DNA of 64,000 nt, from assembly GCA_035048485.1 (NCBI GenBank), contig CM068581.1, positions 65,112,381-65,176,380 of the forward strand. Direction: 5' to 3'. Numbering within the stretch: the first letter of the stretch is position 1; each line of letters begins with the position of its first letter. Position numbers and translations under genes: made by a program. Positions 11,387 to 26,300 of the stretch are shown one piece after another. The notes beneath the pieces are model-generated. The model was not told where the DNA came from, made no database searches, and saw only the letters and a program-made list of their open reading frames with translations. Source of the DNA: Pteria penguin (Eukaryota > Mollusca > Bivalvia > Pterioida > Pteriidae).

Positions 11387-14300
11387 TCATTCCTCAATAT
11401 TCTCTGCTATGTCCTCTGGAGACTTACTCTGGTTCCATAAGTTTGTATATATGCCATCTTTATTACTTAAGAGTTCGTAATGCGTGCCCTGTTCGACTAT
11501 GCGACCTTTGTCAAGAACAAATATAATATCACAGTCTATCACAGTGGAGAGTCTATGTGCTATCAGAATAGAAGTACGCTCTGATGTCAATCCCTTCAGG
11601 TTGCTCATGATGGCCTACAAAAGTGCAATCAAAAATTTATTATTAATATGTACTGTATAACAATAAGGTCCATTTTTACAACTTCATATAAAACAAGTAT
11701 ATTGAGTACTGCTGAAGTAATACATGTCCCAGGGTCCCACTGGTTTCCATAAATTTAATAAGTCCAAGGGTCGTAATTCTTCCAAAAATAGGTCAATCAT
11801 GACCAAACTTAAACTTGATCTTTAACTTGTTGATACGAAGCTACATACCAAATTTGAGGTCAGTAACTTCAATAGCTGTAGGAAAAAACCTGTTTCCGAC
11901 AGACAGAGGGAGTGGAAACTTATAGTTAACTCTGGATTTACTGGAGAGGGACTATTTAATCCTACTGTCTGTATAGTTGGTGACATTTGTATATTCCCTC
12001 CCTACTCTCTATCATTTTGTAGAGTTGGCATGTGGCCAGCATGTTTTTATCATTGGCGACCCCTGTGTGTTCCCTCTCTACTTTATTATTCTGTAGAGCT
12101 GGCATGGAGCCAGCATTTCTCTATCACTGGCGACCCTTGTGTGTTCCCTCTCTACTCAATTATTCTGTAGAGCTGGCATGGAGCCAGCATTTCGCTATTG
12201 TTGGTAACTCTTGTGTGTTCTCTCACTACTCTCTATCATTCTGTAGAGCTGGCATAGAGCCACCACAGCTCTATCAGTGAGGTGCTTTGCTCATGATTGA
12301 AAAGTCCCACTGATGGTATGTCGGTGTTCGGTGTCATGGTAGACATGGCACATAAAAGATCCCTCACTGCCACCCCAGGATTAACTCCCCAACATGTATA
12401 TGTAATTGTAAGTTACCGATTAGTGTTAAGTAGTGGAGGGAACTGCAGTATCAAGTGTAACCCACTGGTCTCAGGGTGTACATTGGCAGAATTCCTCACT
12501 TGCTCTAATTTGGATTTGAACGAAGATTTGGCATATGTGAAAGGCTAAAGTAATTTCTTACTCATTATTTAGGCACTGCAGGTGATGGACATTTTGGATT
12601 CATGACTACTATTTGTTGTACACCTACATTAACTGAAACAGACTCCAGTACATGTACGTGGAAAAACTCCATGACCTGTGGCAAGTGGACATACAGACAT
12701 AATTGTCATATACCTTTCCATTTTACACAATTAGAAATAAAAACCCAGACTTAAAAGCTGTAAACGAGTATCAGTAAAACTGATGGATGCTCCCCGAACA
12801 TCAGCTTTAATGCAGGAAATTGATGACTCAATTCATATACAAAAAATCAGTAAAATTGGTGGATGCTCCAAGAAGCACAGCAATAATGAAGGAAATGAAT
12901 GACTCGATATATTAAAAATCATTGTATTAATTGATGACGTTTTCAAATCTCAATGTATCATGTGGATATCCAGTTGAGTCAACAACAAAAGATCACAGTA
13001 TCTTAAACTATAATGAGTAAGTTGGACCTTGATTAGTTATGAAATTAACCTTTTTACTGTGACCTTGGCCTTTCAGAAATGACCTTGAGTGACCTTTGTT
13101 CAAAAGCTCTTAACCTAAATACTAGTTACATTTTTGGTGAAGTATGATCAAATTCTGATGAAAGGTGTAGGAGATATAAGTACTTCATGGCACTTTAAGT
13201 CATCGTTAATAAGTGACTTTGACCTTTCAGAAATGACCTTGAGTTACTTTTGTCCAAAAGCCCTTAATCTAAATAACATTTTGGTGAAGTATGATCAAAT
13301 TCTGATGAAAAGTGTAGGAGCTATAAGTATTTCAGGGTATTTCCAGTCATAGTTAATAAGTGACCTTTACCTTTCAGAAATGACCTTGAGTGACAAAGCC
13401 CTTAACCTCAATAACAATTTGGTGAAGTATAATCAAATTCTGAAGAAAGGTATAGGATATATGAGCTCGGACGGACGGATAGACACGACAGCGAATATAT
13501 GCTACCCCGAAACTTTTTGGGGAGCATACAAACAAACTACCTTTTCGGTGACCGTGTCCTGCGATGCTGTAGCTTCATCGTATAAAGTTATAACAGGATC
13601 TCTCAATATCACTCGTGATATGGCAACCCTCTGCTGCTGTCCAGCTGTAACATAAATATACAAGTATTTGTTTTAGACAGACTTCAATATGACAATTTTA
13701 GATGAATATAATCATGTTGATTCGTGTTTGTTATGCTCTAGCTTTATAATTATATTTGTATACAATGTTGCGTTTTGTTGATTAGGTACTCCAGAATACT
13801 AAGAGAGTACGGAATAAGTTATGTTAATCAGATAGCCCATATTATGTTTGGCTGGAGATTTGTGCTGTATTTCATAAAAGTTTAAATGGACATCCAAAAA
13901 TCTGAAGTGAATAACTTTGTCAAATTAGATTGTTTTTGTTTTATTCACAAATTATAAGAAACGTTTACTTATTTTTCATTGCATGTAAAATTATACATAA
14001 AAATGTGTTGTTTCAATCACAAATCACAAAGTGGAATACATTTTAGAGCATCGTTTATATTTGTTGTTTTAGGTCATGTCAAGATGACTTCACTAATATA
14101 ATGATAGCATCTCCTTAATGCTCTACGTCAAAATTTTCATTCTGTGCATTGATAAACCTAAAGAACTGAGGAATCTTTTGTCATGTATATCATGACTGGA
14201 AATGTAGGTTTAATTACTCTATTGAAAGTCATGACATCACAACTTGAACCCTAAACCTCAGTTCAAAAATCAAGCATATTACTGAATCAATTTTACATTA

Positions 14301-17300
14301 TTTATTTCAATAAAAAGGAAATTCTGTATAATCAATTTCAAAGGCAGTTTTCAAGAAAAACTGTGTGAAGACATGCAAAATATTTTCATATTCAAAGGTG
14401 TGTGTTGCATCTATAGAAAAATTTAGTTTGTACATGAGAGTTTCTCTCCTTTTTCTCCCATATTTCTATCCATGTCGTCCAAGATGTCGACAGAAAGTGC
14501 AGCTTTTCTGGCAGCATCCATAACTTCTGCTTCAGATTTTGTCAGATCACCATAATGAATGTTGTAGAATACATCCTTATTGAAAAACCCTGGTTTCTGT
14601 TGAAAGAGAGAAAATAAGATAATGATATTTTTCTGCCAAATTTGCATGATCTACATTTATATATTTAGAATTTAACCATACCTGACCAGCTTTATCACCA
14701 TTTAGATACAGGTTTGTTAAATTCTTCTTTTTATCCAATTTTGTAATGTGGCAGCAGCTTTGCTGTACTTGCACATGTACCATGTATTTCTAAGCTAAAT
14801 TTCTTCCTTCCACGAAGCATATTTTTTCCATTACCTGAGGTATGAGAGACCTCCAGCAAATGACATTCATTTATGATGTCAAAAATATGATAATGTAAAA
14901 TCTTACAAATCATACATATATCACTCTCTTTTATAACTGATGGACAGATCAATAGTTCTATATAACTACAATTTTCATAATGTATACATTTAACAAAAGT
15001 AAATGATAAGTATCATTTAAACATTGATAAAGGAATGGACATCTTTCAATTCAGGCAATAATTAAATCACACTATACCAGAATTGAACTGCATATTCTGT
15101 ATTAATGGGCCAGATGGCATCTGGCGTTAAGGAAAATGGTAGCTTGAGAAGACAACCAATCTTTGGTAGGAACATTGGCAAACATTCCTACCTGCACCAG
15201 CTTGAGCTGATGGTGAAGATTTGGTGATCATGAATTTGAATTTCAAATACAATCTGCACATTAATCATAATCATGGCTTTTTTTTCTTTTGTCTTTAATG
15301 AAGGAAAATGTTCTTTTACCTGAGGAACTATTCCAATGGCTTTTCTAAGACTATCTACATCCACATCCTTAATGTTTTGGCTGTTGATTTTGATATTGCC
15401 TTGAAGTGGCTCATAAAATCGAAATAAAAGGTTGATAATGGTAGACTTTCTGTAAAAATCCAGTTATTAATAATTAGAAAATAAAATTACAATTGTATTA
15501 TACAGGTTTAAATATTCAAGTTATATGATTGATTGATTATTGGTTTATGTCGCTCCATTATTACTTCAGGTATGTGATGCAGCATCTGCCCATAGAAATT
15601 TATATCTTTGCAACAGGCCCATCTAAAGCAGCGAAAGATCTTTTATGTGCCACATACTGTACTGTTTCACTTGTAAGACAGGACACTGGTGTGCCAACAG
15701 CAGGAGTCAAACCCAGGGCATCTTGGTCAAGAGCTGAGCAAATCGTCCACTGAGCAACACCAGCTCTCAAATCATATGTAATGCTACATTAATACTTTGC
15801 ATTAATACATTTACAAAACACATAAACTGAGACAAAATTATGTCTTAAAATATGAAAGTATAGAAGATTATTTATGATCTTCATGTCATATTCCTACACA
15901 TATCTGACTGTATAATTTAAAATTGTGAAAATGTAAAGCTTTAGCTGTTTAAGTTTTCCTTATATGACTTCGAGAAAAATCAACTCTTGTTTGAATATGC
16001 AGTTCATGCATGTATCTATGTCAAATTTTTGACTGGATTGAAAACCAAGTCTGGTTTGTGAATGTGCAAAATGTGTCTGTCTGTATGTCCATCCAGCATA
16101 CAAAAATTGTACATTTAGCTTGATTTTTACAAAAAAGTCTCACATTGTGTATATTTTGTGTAAAATCTTTCTTTTGGTACATGTCTGTACTAGGTATCAA
16201 AATAAAGAAAGCTAATTCATAATTTTTTTTCTTTTTTCATCAAAATTGAAAATAAAAAATCATAGGTATTAAGACAGCAAATATTATTGCGAGATAGAAA
16301 CAATTTTTATACATGCAGGAAAAATGTAAAGCACTTTATATACAAATTCTGTAATGATGTGAGAAAATATCTAACTTTCAAAATGAATGACATTTTGGCA
16401 AAATTTTGGACCAAAACTGGCCTTTAAGGAGTCAAAATTATGTGTTTTTTCTTCTCTTAAACATTTCAATCTACAGGCAATCCTGCAATTAAATTCTGAC
16501 TTTTGTAAGATACCGTAACCACATATAACTGTATATATATATATATTTGTTTATATATGATTATTACAGTACTTTGAATTATTTGTAAATATACCCTGAT
16601 CCACTACTTCCGACTATAGCTGCCTTCTTTCCAGGTGGCACAGTAAATGATACTCCATTTAATACTTTGGCCTGAGATTCATATCCAAAGTGGACATTGT
16701 CAAATTCTATACTCGAATGCCGAGGTGAGACTTGAAGTTGAAACATTCCAGACCCGCTCTATAAACCAAATATATACAGAAAATGAGATCTGTTTATGTA
16801 AAATGTTTTCCAGTAACAGGCAAATATTTTTGGTATGTAAATCATGAGGTCCCTGACTATGAGTCATAAAAGTCCTCACAAGTGGAACATGCATGCAAAA
16901 TATTAGTCTCCCTGTTAATGCATGCATCATGATTTCATTTGATGATTTCTTGTTAACTGGCCTATGGTTCAGACATCAATGAAGAATCAATTAAGAACAA
17001 AAGCAACGCCAAGCATGGCATGCCCTCACACTGCAGCAAAATCCACAATACTAAACTGACCTTGAACTTTGATCTTTTGATCCTAAAATCAGTAGGGATC
17101 TTCCTCTCACTAAACTTAAGCTATATTGAAGTATGAACCAAATAGGACCAAAATTGTGGCTTCCTGAGTATCCACAAAATTTTTCAATAATGACCTCTAG
17201 TGACCTAAACCTTGGGCCTTTTGACCCCACAATTGAAAGGGATCTTCCTCTTCTCATAGTGAAGTTTATTTTGAGGTATGAATCCAAAAGAGCAAAAACT

Positions 17301-20300
17301 GTGACTTCTAGTGTGTCTACAATGTTTTCACGCACACACACCCACATGCAAATGTAACTGTTACTTTAACCCCCTGCAATGCTGTTTGGAGGGGATAATA
17401 TGGGAATAAGGCCATCATAAAAGGACGTAAGGATGGAGAAAGCAAACACATAATGCCCCCTGCCATACCTGGCAGGGCATAATGAATGTTGGACTGCTGT
17501 TTCCAAGCCCTGCAACATGGAAGTTAGGTACATGTATGTGTAAAAAAAATTTTATTTCAGGTCTGCAAAAACAGATTTTATGATTAAGTTATATGATGTC
17601 CTAAATTTAAATAAAAAACCCCTATGAAGTAAACGAAAACTGATATCTAACCATTAACAACTAACATCTTAAAAATATCAGATAGTAAAAAGAGAGGAAA
17701 ATTCAAAGACAAAAGATGGCAAAGCATGACATAAGCTTGATTAGCTACATCAGTTAATTGTGAAACTGTAGGAAAAGTGATAATTAAGAATGAATGTTGG
17801 TAAAGAAAACAGAGTATGGAATGTTGCAGAAGCTTAACTTTTGCAGGAAATTAAGAGAAGAGGAAAGAAAATAGAAAATAAATGTTTAGTCTTAAGTTAG
17901 ATAAATTTAATAAGAAAAGTTAATATATTTAATGCAACAAGATACTAAAAAATCCAAACGATTTTAATCCCATTATAATGGTCAGATCTGGTGAAAAGAG
18001 TAATACAAGTACTATTAAGATAAAGTCATGGAGAGCTAGAATAATTTCATCAATGGTTGACAAAGTAGTCTATTTGTAATCCAATCCATGAAGCAACCCT
18101 TGTTTAATTTGAAGCAATCTAACATATTGTATGGTGACCTTGACCTTGGACATATAACCTTGAATAAAGTGCAATACCAAAACATTACAATTAAAAGCAC
18201 AACCTAAGCTATCAATTGGACACAATTCAAGTAAACTTGAGCCAATTGTGATCTTTTCGTTTAAGATATAACCAAAATTCAAGATCATCACACAGTCTAA
18301 TGTCATTTAAAAATTTCTGTTTAGTTTGATATACATGTACTTCCTTAAATAATCCTTAAAAATCCCTAAAATCTAAGACTAAGAACAAAAACTTGAACTG
18401 AACAGAACATTTCCTAAACTGTTGCACCCTTATAGCTCAATGTCAATCCATGAATTATTGTTTGAACATTATTAAAACCAGTAAATTATAAGAATCTCCC
18501 TTTTAAAAAGAAAATTTTCAAGAATAAAATACATTTTTTCAATACCTTAATTAAATAAAATACAAAATATGAATAATGGGAATGTTCTCATGCTTGGATA
18601 AATATTTTACTTTGACATCACACCTGGAAAGAAGGTCTACATTTTTCAATACATGCGCAGACATTCTTTTTTAAGTGGTGATCTCAAAGTCAGCACATTT
18701 ATACACCAGTATTGTGGGATTTATGGGATTCAAAAGATTATTTCCTTTTTATCAGCCGGACATACATATGTCAAACAAAACAAAGGCAATACAATACACT
18801 GCAGCAGAACAGAATCTAGTTATGGCAGATTAAAGTGATAACAGAAAATCACTGTGCAGGAAAAGCTATGACTGAACATTCACATTTTTTGTGTGGATAC
18901 AACCACTCACTTTAAAGAGGCATGAATCCCATCAACTCATCAAGGGCCTAATAAAATAAATGAATAATGAGTATTTATTGAAGGGATGTGTGACAAATAG
19001 TGAAGGCCTTTCTGATGAAAAACATGGAAAGAGACACTTATCAGAACTTTTTAACTCGTTCTATACGTACTGACTTTAGGCCAATTCAAGATAATTAGTA
19101 GGATTTATATCCAGGGTTACCAAAAAATATGGGGCAGATGGATGTCAAGCTATGCTTTTTCTTGTAGATGGATTCCAGGTTAGGCCCTCATTTCATTTCT
19201 AAACCAGAATTGAAAGTTCTATATGTACTGACTTTAGGCCAATTCAAGTTAATCAGTAGGATTAATATCCAGGGTCACCAAAAAATATGGGGCGGGTGGA
19301 AGGATTTTAGTTTTTGATTATTATTTCCTGATAAAAAATATTCTTTTTGTCAACAGATGGTGTCATTTAATGCCCTTATTTCAACAGATGAATGTCAAGC
19401 TATGCTTTTTCTTGTAGATGGATTCTAGGTTAGGCTTTCATTTTGTTTCTAAACCAGAATTGAAAGTATAAATAACTTACTCAGATACGAAAAAGGAAAA
19501 TAAGAAATTGCAAATTTTGCTAAAAATTTTTAAAAATCAGGGTGGACCGATAATCTATCAACTAAGTTGAATTGGCCTTATTTATGAACTAATCTGGAAG
19601 AAAACAGGAAACTACAAGTACACATGTATTTTTCTTCCTGCCACATTTGATGAAAATTACATACAAGTAGGCAGATGTTGAAAGATTAACATATGTTCAG
19701 TATATAGTTTGTGATAAAAAAAATTCCTCAATTAAAGCTATAGCTCAGGTGAAAATAATGAGGTACCATGGGAGACATATTTTGTACTTACTTTGTCTAA
19801 TGATCTACCAAGTTACCTAATAATAAAATAATCGCTGACCTCTACTGAAGACAGTTTTTTCTTGAGGCGAGTCATATTGGCAATATCTATATAGGATTGC
19901 TTAATTTCACGATATGTGGAGCCGACAAAGTTGAGCTGAGTGCTGAGCTGAATCAACAGTCCTTGTACCATCACTAGGTCCCCGACAGTCAGTCCAGCTG
20001 GAAATAAACATGCATGTAAACAGACTTCTATTATAGAAAATAAGTTCAATACAGTTAGACACTGAAGACCCCTTAGAACTTTTAAAGGAGATTTTCCATT
20101 TAATGACATCCTGAATGACCTATTGACCCCACCTAAGAATCAGTACCTGAGTGTATGTGTCTATGGGTGTTTTAAGAACCATTTCCTCAATAAAACTATC
20201 AAACTTATAACTCACCTTGCATAATCTGTTGTGCAGTCATAATCAGCATCATCGTCAACCCACTCGTGAAAATTATATTCTGGACGGCATTGAGAGTCGC

Positions 20301-23300
20301 TAAACTGGTTTGAGTTTTGAAGGAAGCTTCCATGTACTTGGTCCAAAGCTTGCTATATTCATTTAGCTCATGCTTTTCATTTTGGAAGTACTGAAGTGAA
20401 GATAATTAATACATACATATAAATATGTACATTGCTTTAATGCCTGTGTTACGTAACATTAATATAATGTGTACATAGTTTTACTCAAATGATATTACTA
20501 GGGCTGCAATGATACACTTGGCTCACGATACGATTTGTATCACGATATTTTGTCACGATACAATTTGTATCACGATATACAAAATTTTAAAATAAGGCAG
20601 CAGAACACAGACCACTTCTTGAGATGAAATGTCCTCGAGTAAAGCCAGTTGTTGTACACATAGTTCATGACTTCCTGGGGTGGTTGGTAGTCAGCTTTCT
20701 CGTCCAACCAAAAGAAGGTATCTAAGATATGTTCATGAGGCATGGAAAGAAGGGCCATCATGTGATGGAGGAAGTTGTACACGTCGCCTCGTTTGCTGTA
20801 CGCTGTCTGCAGTCCCTTCTCCTGAATCTTACGGAACACAGCTTGCGTCCAGTGGAACACACATCCACGTACTTCAACCCAAGAGAATCGATCACTGATG
20901 GCATTCCATACAGCCCTCTCGAAGTCCAGCACTGTTCTCTCAAATGCGATGGAACTTGGCAAGAGATGGTCAACTGCTTTGAATACCTCGTAATAGTCTT
21001 CCTCTGCCATTCCTGACATAAAGCAAAACATCAATGGTACCTGCTTCACATTATGGTCACTACTGACGAATGCATAACCGTTGATGGTGTACAATTGCTT
21101 CCATGGTCTGTTGACTACACGGATTGTCCCATCAAGGTACCAGGTTTTGGCCTTCGAGAGGAGTTCCAGTTGGAGGTCTGTATATAGTAAGAGGTGACGA
21201 CGGCTGCCTACAAATGCTTCCTCTTTGTGCAGGTCTGGAGCGTGGGTGTCGATGAAATAATCATCTAGAACGAAGTCCAGGTCCTTCGGATCGTCTGGTC
21301 TTTGTGCACGTTTTTCTCTATTTACTCCTCTCACCAGATTGCCAACATGTAGACTGTAGACGGCTGGGCTCTGGTGCGTCTGAGTCTCCATATGATCGCA
21401 GTGCGTCTTCTACAATACTGGGTGCTGACTTCTGGAAAAGACTCTGTGCTGCCTGTCTCTTAGTCTCTGCCTTGATCTTTACAGCCACATGTGAACCAGG
21501 TTCTGGAGGGTGGATGTGATTTTTAAGGCCTTGGCGGTAGGAATCGCCAACCTGGATAGTCGAAATGAACCGTAAAACTACGATACGGACAAAAGCCGTA
21601 TCATGAATCGAACCGTTTGTGTTGAATCGCGGTGTATTGAGAATCGCTAATCGTTTCAGCCCTAGATATTACTGTATACCACTGCACCTGTTTACTTGTG
21701 TTTAGTCACATACAGATTACTCATACTTTTATTTTGGTTGTAGTAATCATAAACTCTTAATTCAAATTTCAGAATTGGTTATAATAGCATAAAAATCTCT
21801 TGGTCCCTTTACTTTTAAAATCACATCCAGATTTTTTCCACTTTTTTCTGTAGAAATCTCATAAAAAAAATTTCTAAAGGAATGAATTTCTCCCAAGACA
21901 ATTGATATCATGTTATGATTTAATATATACCTTCACTGTATCATAATTATCCAAGGACTCTGATGCCTTGATGATGGTTGCCTTGTCCAACCTATTCTTT
22001 TGCTGATAAAACTTTGTCCTATTCAAAATAATGTAAAACTTCAAGAAGCATGACCAGTCGGTCTGTCATACAGTCCGTTGGTTGATCAGATTGTCAGTCG
22101 ATCGATCTGGCGGTTGGTCTATTGATGCAGTTTTTATATTTATACTTGTATTATTATGTTAAGTTTAGTCAATTCTAATGCCATACTTACACACGTAATA
22201 ATGACGTTGTGACGTCAACTTTTATCCAAGTTAAGAAGCTTGTTTATATTAGACATGTAAAGATGGATGTGACGTAGATCTACTGTACTATTCTAACCAT
22301 TGCTTGATAAAGGCCAGGAGGCCAAAAATTTGCGGCAAAGAGTGTTTGTGTTATTTCTTTTATTAAAATAAGCGTTTAATTAGAATTAACAATATATTTC
22401 AGTACAGATGTATATGATATCAACATAATATCCAATGCTTACCTCCATGTTGTGATCTTGTATGTAGCTGTTACATATAGAAAGATGGTTCCTATGGTAG
22501 CAAGAGCAAATGGTGCTCCACATTTATAACTCTACAAAATATGCACATACAGTCAAACTTCAATATCTCGAACACTGATATCTTGAATACCCGGGATATC
22601 TCGAAGTCAAACGTCGGTCCCGAAAAAAATCCTTCACATTATGATTAAATTCACCCCGGATGTGTCGAACACTGATATGTCGAATACCATGCTTATCTCA
22701 AATACATTTTCAAGTCCCCAAGTTCTTATGTACCCGGTTTATCTCAAAGTTGGCTTCTTATTGACAATATTCCCCGCGGCGTTTACCCTAAATAACAGGT
22801 CGCTCGCGTGGTGTGATCAATTGACCGTGTGAGTGTACAAAGCCGCAGTTATTACATAATCAATCGTGTCCGTGCGTACCCTGTTATTTATAGCAAATAT
22901 TAATAAACGATGATAGCTTATTAAACTCGACACAAAATTAGATATTAACATTAACTGTAATTAGTGCTTTTTCATACCTGCTTTTAAAGAAATTTCTTTA
23001 CATTGTTCATTAATTATTACTATTTCCAATCCGTGTGTATTTCTATGTATTTTTATGCAAAGTAATAGTTATTAAATCAAATTATCACGTATGTCTTTAT
23101 CTTGTCTTACGTGTTAGCCCGTCCTCGGTTTTAGGTATAGTATAAGACAGTTATATCCAGCATTGGATTTAAATTACGATGTTACTGAAAAGGAAACATG
23201 ACGTTTTCAGTTTTGGAGTATATTCTCTATCTATTCATAAAATATAAAAGGTATGATGAGATTTAGATTAATTATTTAGGAACAATACAATATGCACATC

Positions 23301-26300
23301 TTCACGCGTATTTATTGATAAATACATGTATATCTCATACATCTACTATAATAATCACAAATGTCAAATGAATCGGCGTACATTAACAACTGCAACATTT
23401 GTGATCCTAAACTAGAAATTTGGATATCTCGAAATACGGATATCTCGAAGTATTTTCCACGGTCCCTCCGACTTCGAGATAACGAGGTTTGACTGTATAT
23501 TCTATCTTTAGGTCAAGAAATTCTAAGATATTATATCTGTAAACAGGATTTCTGTACCTTTTGCTCCATGCAAAATAGTTAAAACCTTTTTGTCAATCCA
23601 GTGATTATAGGAAAAATGTTATGGATGTTAACTATTTCGTTACGATAGACAGTCTGAATTTAAGCAAAATGTAAATACTGCAAATGATATGGCAACCCTA
23701 CTTAAACCACAAGAAATCTATATGGATCTGTTAACAAAACTTTTTAAAATTATTAAAAAAAAATTGATAAATCATCAACCTACATCTATATTTGACGCAC
23801 TGCATTAAAACGATTTCAATAATTTTTTCTGTAAATGCATTCAAACTGAATGTTCAGCAAGTCAACCAATCTGTGAAACTTCTCATAGCACTAGCCCACT
23901 GAGAAATACAACAAACTCATATAATCAGTACTCAGACAATTCATGAGTAATACTCACAAATACTCGAGCAAATCAGTATATGATATTCATATATATTGTA
24001 GATTTTCATGCGAGATACTCACAAGTACTCCCGCCACAAAAGATACTTCAAGGAAGGACGGAATAATATTCATAGCAAGTAGTCGCAGACCAACTTCCAT
24101 TCCTCTGAAATACAAATGGACAATTTTCAAAACTTCAATTCATAATCAGTTATCTGATTCTTAGTACATCAGTAGCGGAGAAGATGGGTAGTTTTTTTTT
24201 GGGTGTATGTAAAATCCAAAGTATGCTAAGACGAACTATAAAGGTTTCACCCTAGCATCAAAAGCACCAAGAGGGAATAAGTGTAGCAGGGATTGTTTAA
24301 AGAAAAGTTAAGCCTCATAATATACATGTAGCAATCTGGACCTCACCTTTATATTTCATGCTATGAATTTTTGTTCAAGACTAATCAAAGAAAACAATAA
24401 CACTTATTGTAAAGAATAAACTCAGAATGGAATCATGTAAAGTAGAATATGAAACAATCTCATTAAAATTTCATCTTTCATGCTCCATTGCAAGTTGCTG
24501 TGGATCTCAACACTCCCTATAAGGTGTCATCTCAGACTGACCTTTCTAACAGTAAATTTTATTATTTCAACACTCTTGTTGTAAGAAGTGATTGAATCCT
24601 TAATTTAAATCTACAAATTCTATCTACATTTTCAAAAGTATAAGACATATTTTGAGCAGGAGAGAATCAGTTTTTGTTAACATTCCGAGAGGAGCCCTGA
24701 TGAGGTATGTTGAGATCTTCCATCGTGACTCAGCCATTAGTAGGAGCTTGAAAGATAGAATTTTAATGAGACTGAATATGAAAGAAAGTGGTGCTGTGGC
24801 ACTTGGTACCACGGGAGACATTCATGAATTCCCATAAATCAGAGACTAGACCCGGTGTTCAATAATAATTACATGTACTACGTTATTTATATTGTTCAGT
24901 AATTATTATTATAATTATGATCACTTGTTTGGTTAGCCATACTTACACAATATATTCAGGTGGTATTAAAATATTTCACAAGATTGATGTGTACTAATAC
25001 TGTGTAGAAAGTGTCATAGTCACACAAAAACTGAACAGGGAAAATACAAAACTGAATATTGTTATATTGATTGATTGACTGATCATTGTTTTACGTCACT
25101 CTATGATTATTTCACATATATACTGATGGCATCAGCTTGATGCATTGCTTAGAAACTTATACCTTTGCAACGGACACTCCCGTGAGGGATCAATTATGTG
25201 CCATGCCTACTGTGACCTCAGATTTTACTGTCTCATCTGAAAGACAGTACATTGTTGTGACCACAGTGGGAGTCCAACCCGGGACCTCTTAGTCACAAAC
25301 CAAGCACCTCATCCACTGGGCCACACCAGCTTACATAATTATATTGAAGTGTGTAACCATATTCCAAGACGCTGGCTAAACAATAACTTGATATAAAAAG
25401 TTTTGAGTATTTTTACAGCATACAACCACCTTAACCTCCTTATGATGATAATTCTTTATTAAATGTACTGATAAACAGGGGATCATCATTAGTGAAAGCT
25501 CAATAACAAAACTTTAAAAGCTGTTCATCAAATGTACTGTGATTTTCGTACTTTGTGCCTCTGCTGATGTCATCACTTAGTCCTGCTGAGTTATGGTTAG
25601 TTATGAATGTCCGATCTGTTTTGTGTAGACTTGTAAAAACATCTACAGCTACCCTCTTCATGGAACTCTGGGATACATGGGTGAAAACAGCATTACGCAT
25701 CTCTTGGAACACAGACGAAGCAATTCTCAATGCTCCAACTGTAAAAAGATTCAAACTGGATTTTCATCAATTCATGTTAATCATGTGATATAAAATAGGG
25801 TTATCTTTTCTTTACTACAATTCCTGACTAACATGTTAAAAATGTAAGCAGCTGGATTTTTTTTTACTGACTGCCATGATTTTGTAGTTTGCTTTATTTG
25901 ATAAACCCTAAACCTTACATGCATTTATGCATATTTACTGTTGATAAATGTGTCAAACTGATTTTGAAATAAGATATGAGCAGATCCACGAGAAAATGTG
26001 CTTAGGACTCAAAACTCTCGTAAGGTATTATCCTGGATAAGTTTTTAATTGTGCATTTTGGAACAACAAACAATCATATGACCTTTTTCTGGGATCATAA
26101 GTGTAATTTCTCAAGATTCCAGAAGTTTAATTTGGATTTAGAAAACACACAAGGAAAAATTATTGGAAAGTTTCCTCAAGATCCATTGTGTACATGTTTT
26201 TTGGGAAAAGATGCAATAAGTGCACTTTAAAGATGGATGATTCTTCATCATATTGGTATGCTCCAATCACACAGACACAAACATTTCTAATATTTCTATG

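Noticed and set aside
20680..21016. Plus-strand frames across 20.7-21.0 kb
   Set aside because: Shadows of the minus-strand MULE transposase.
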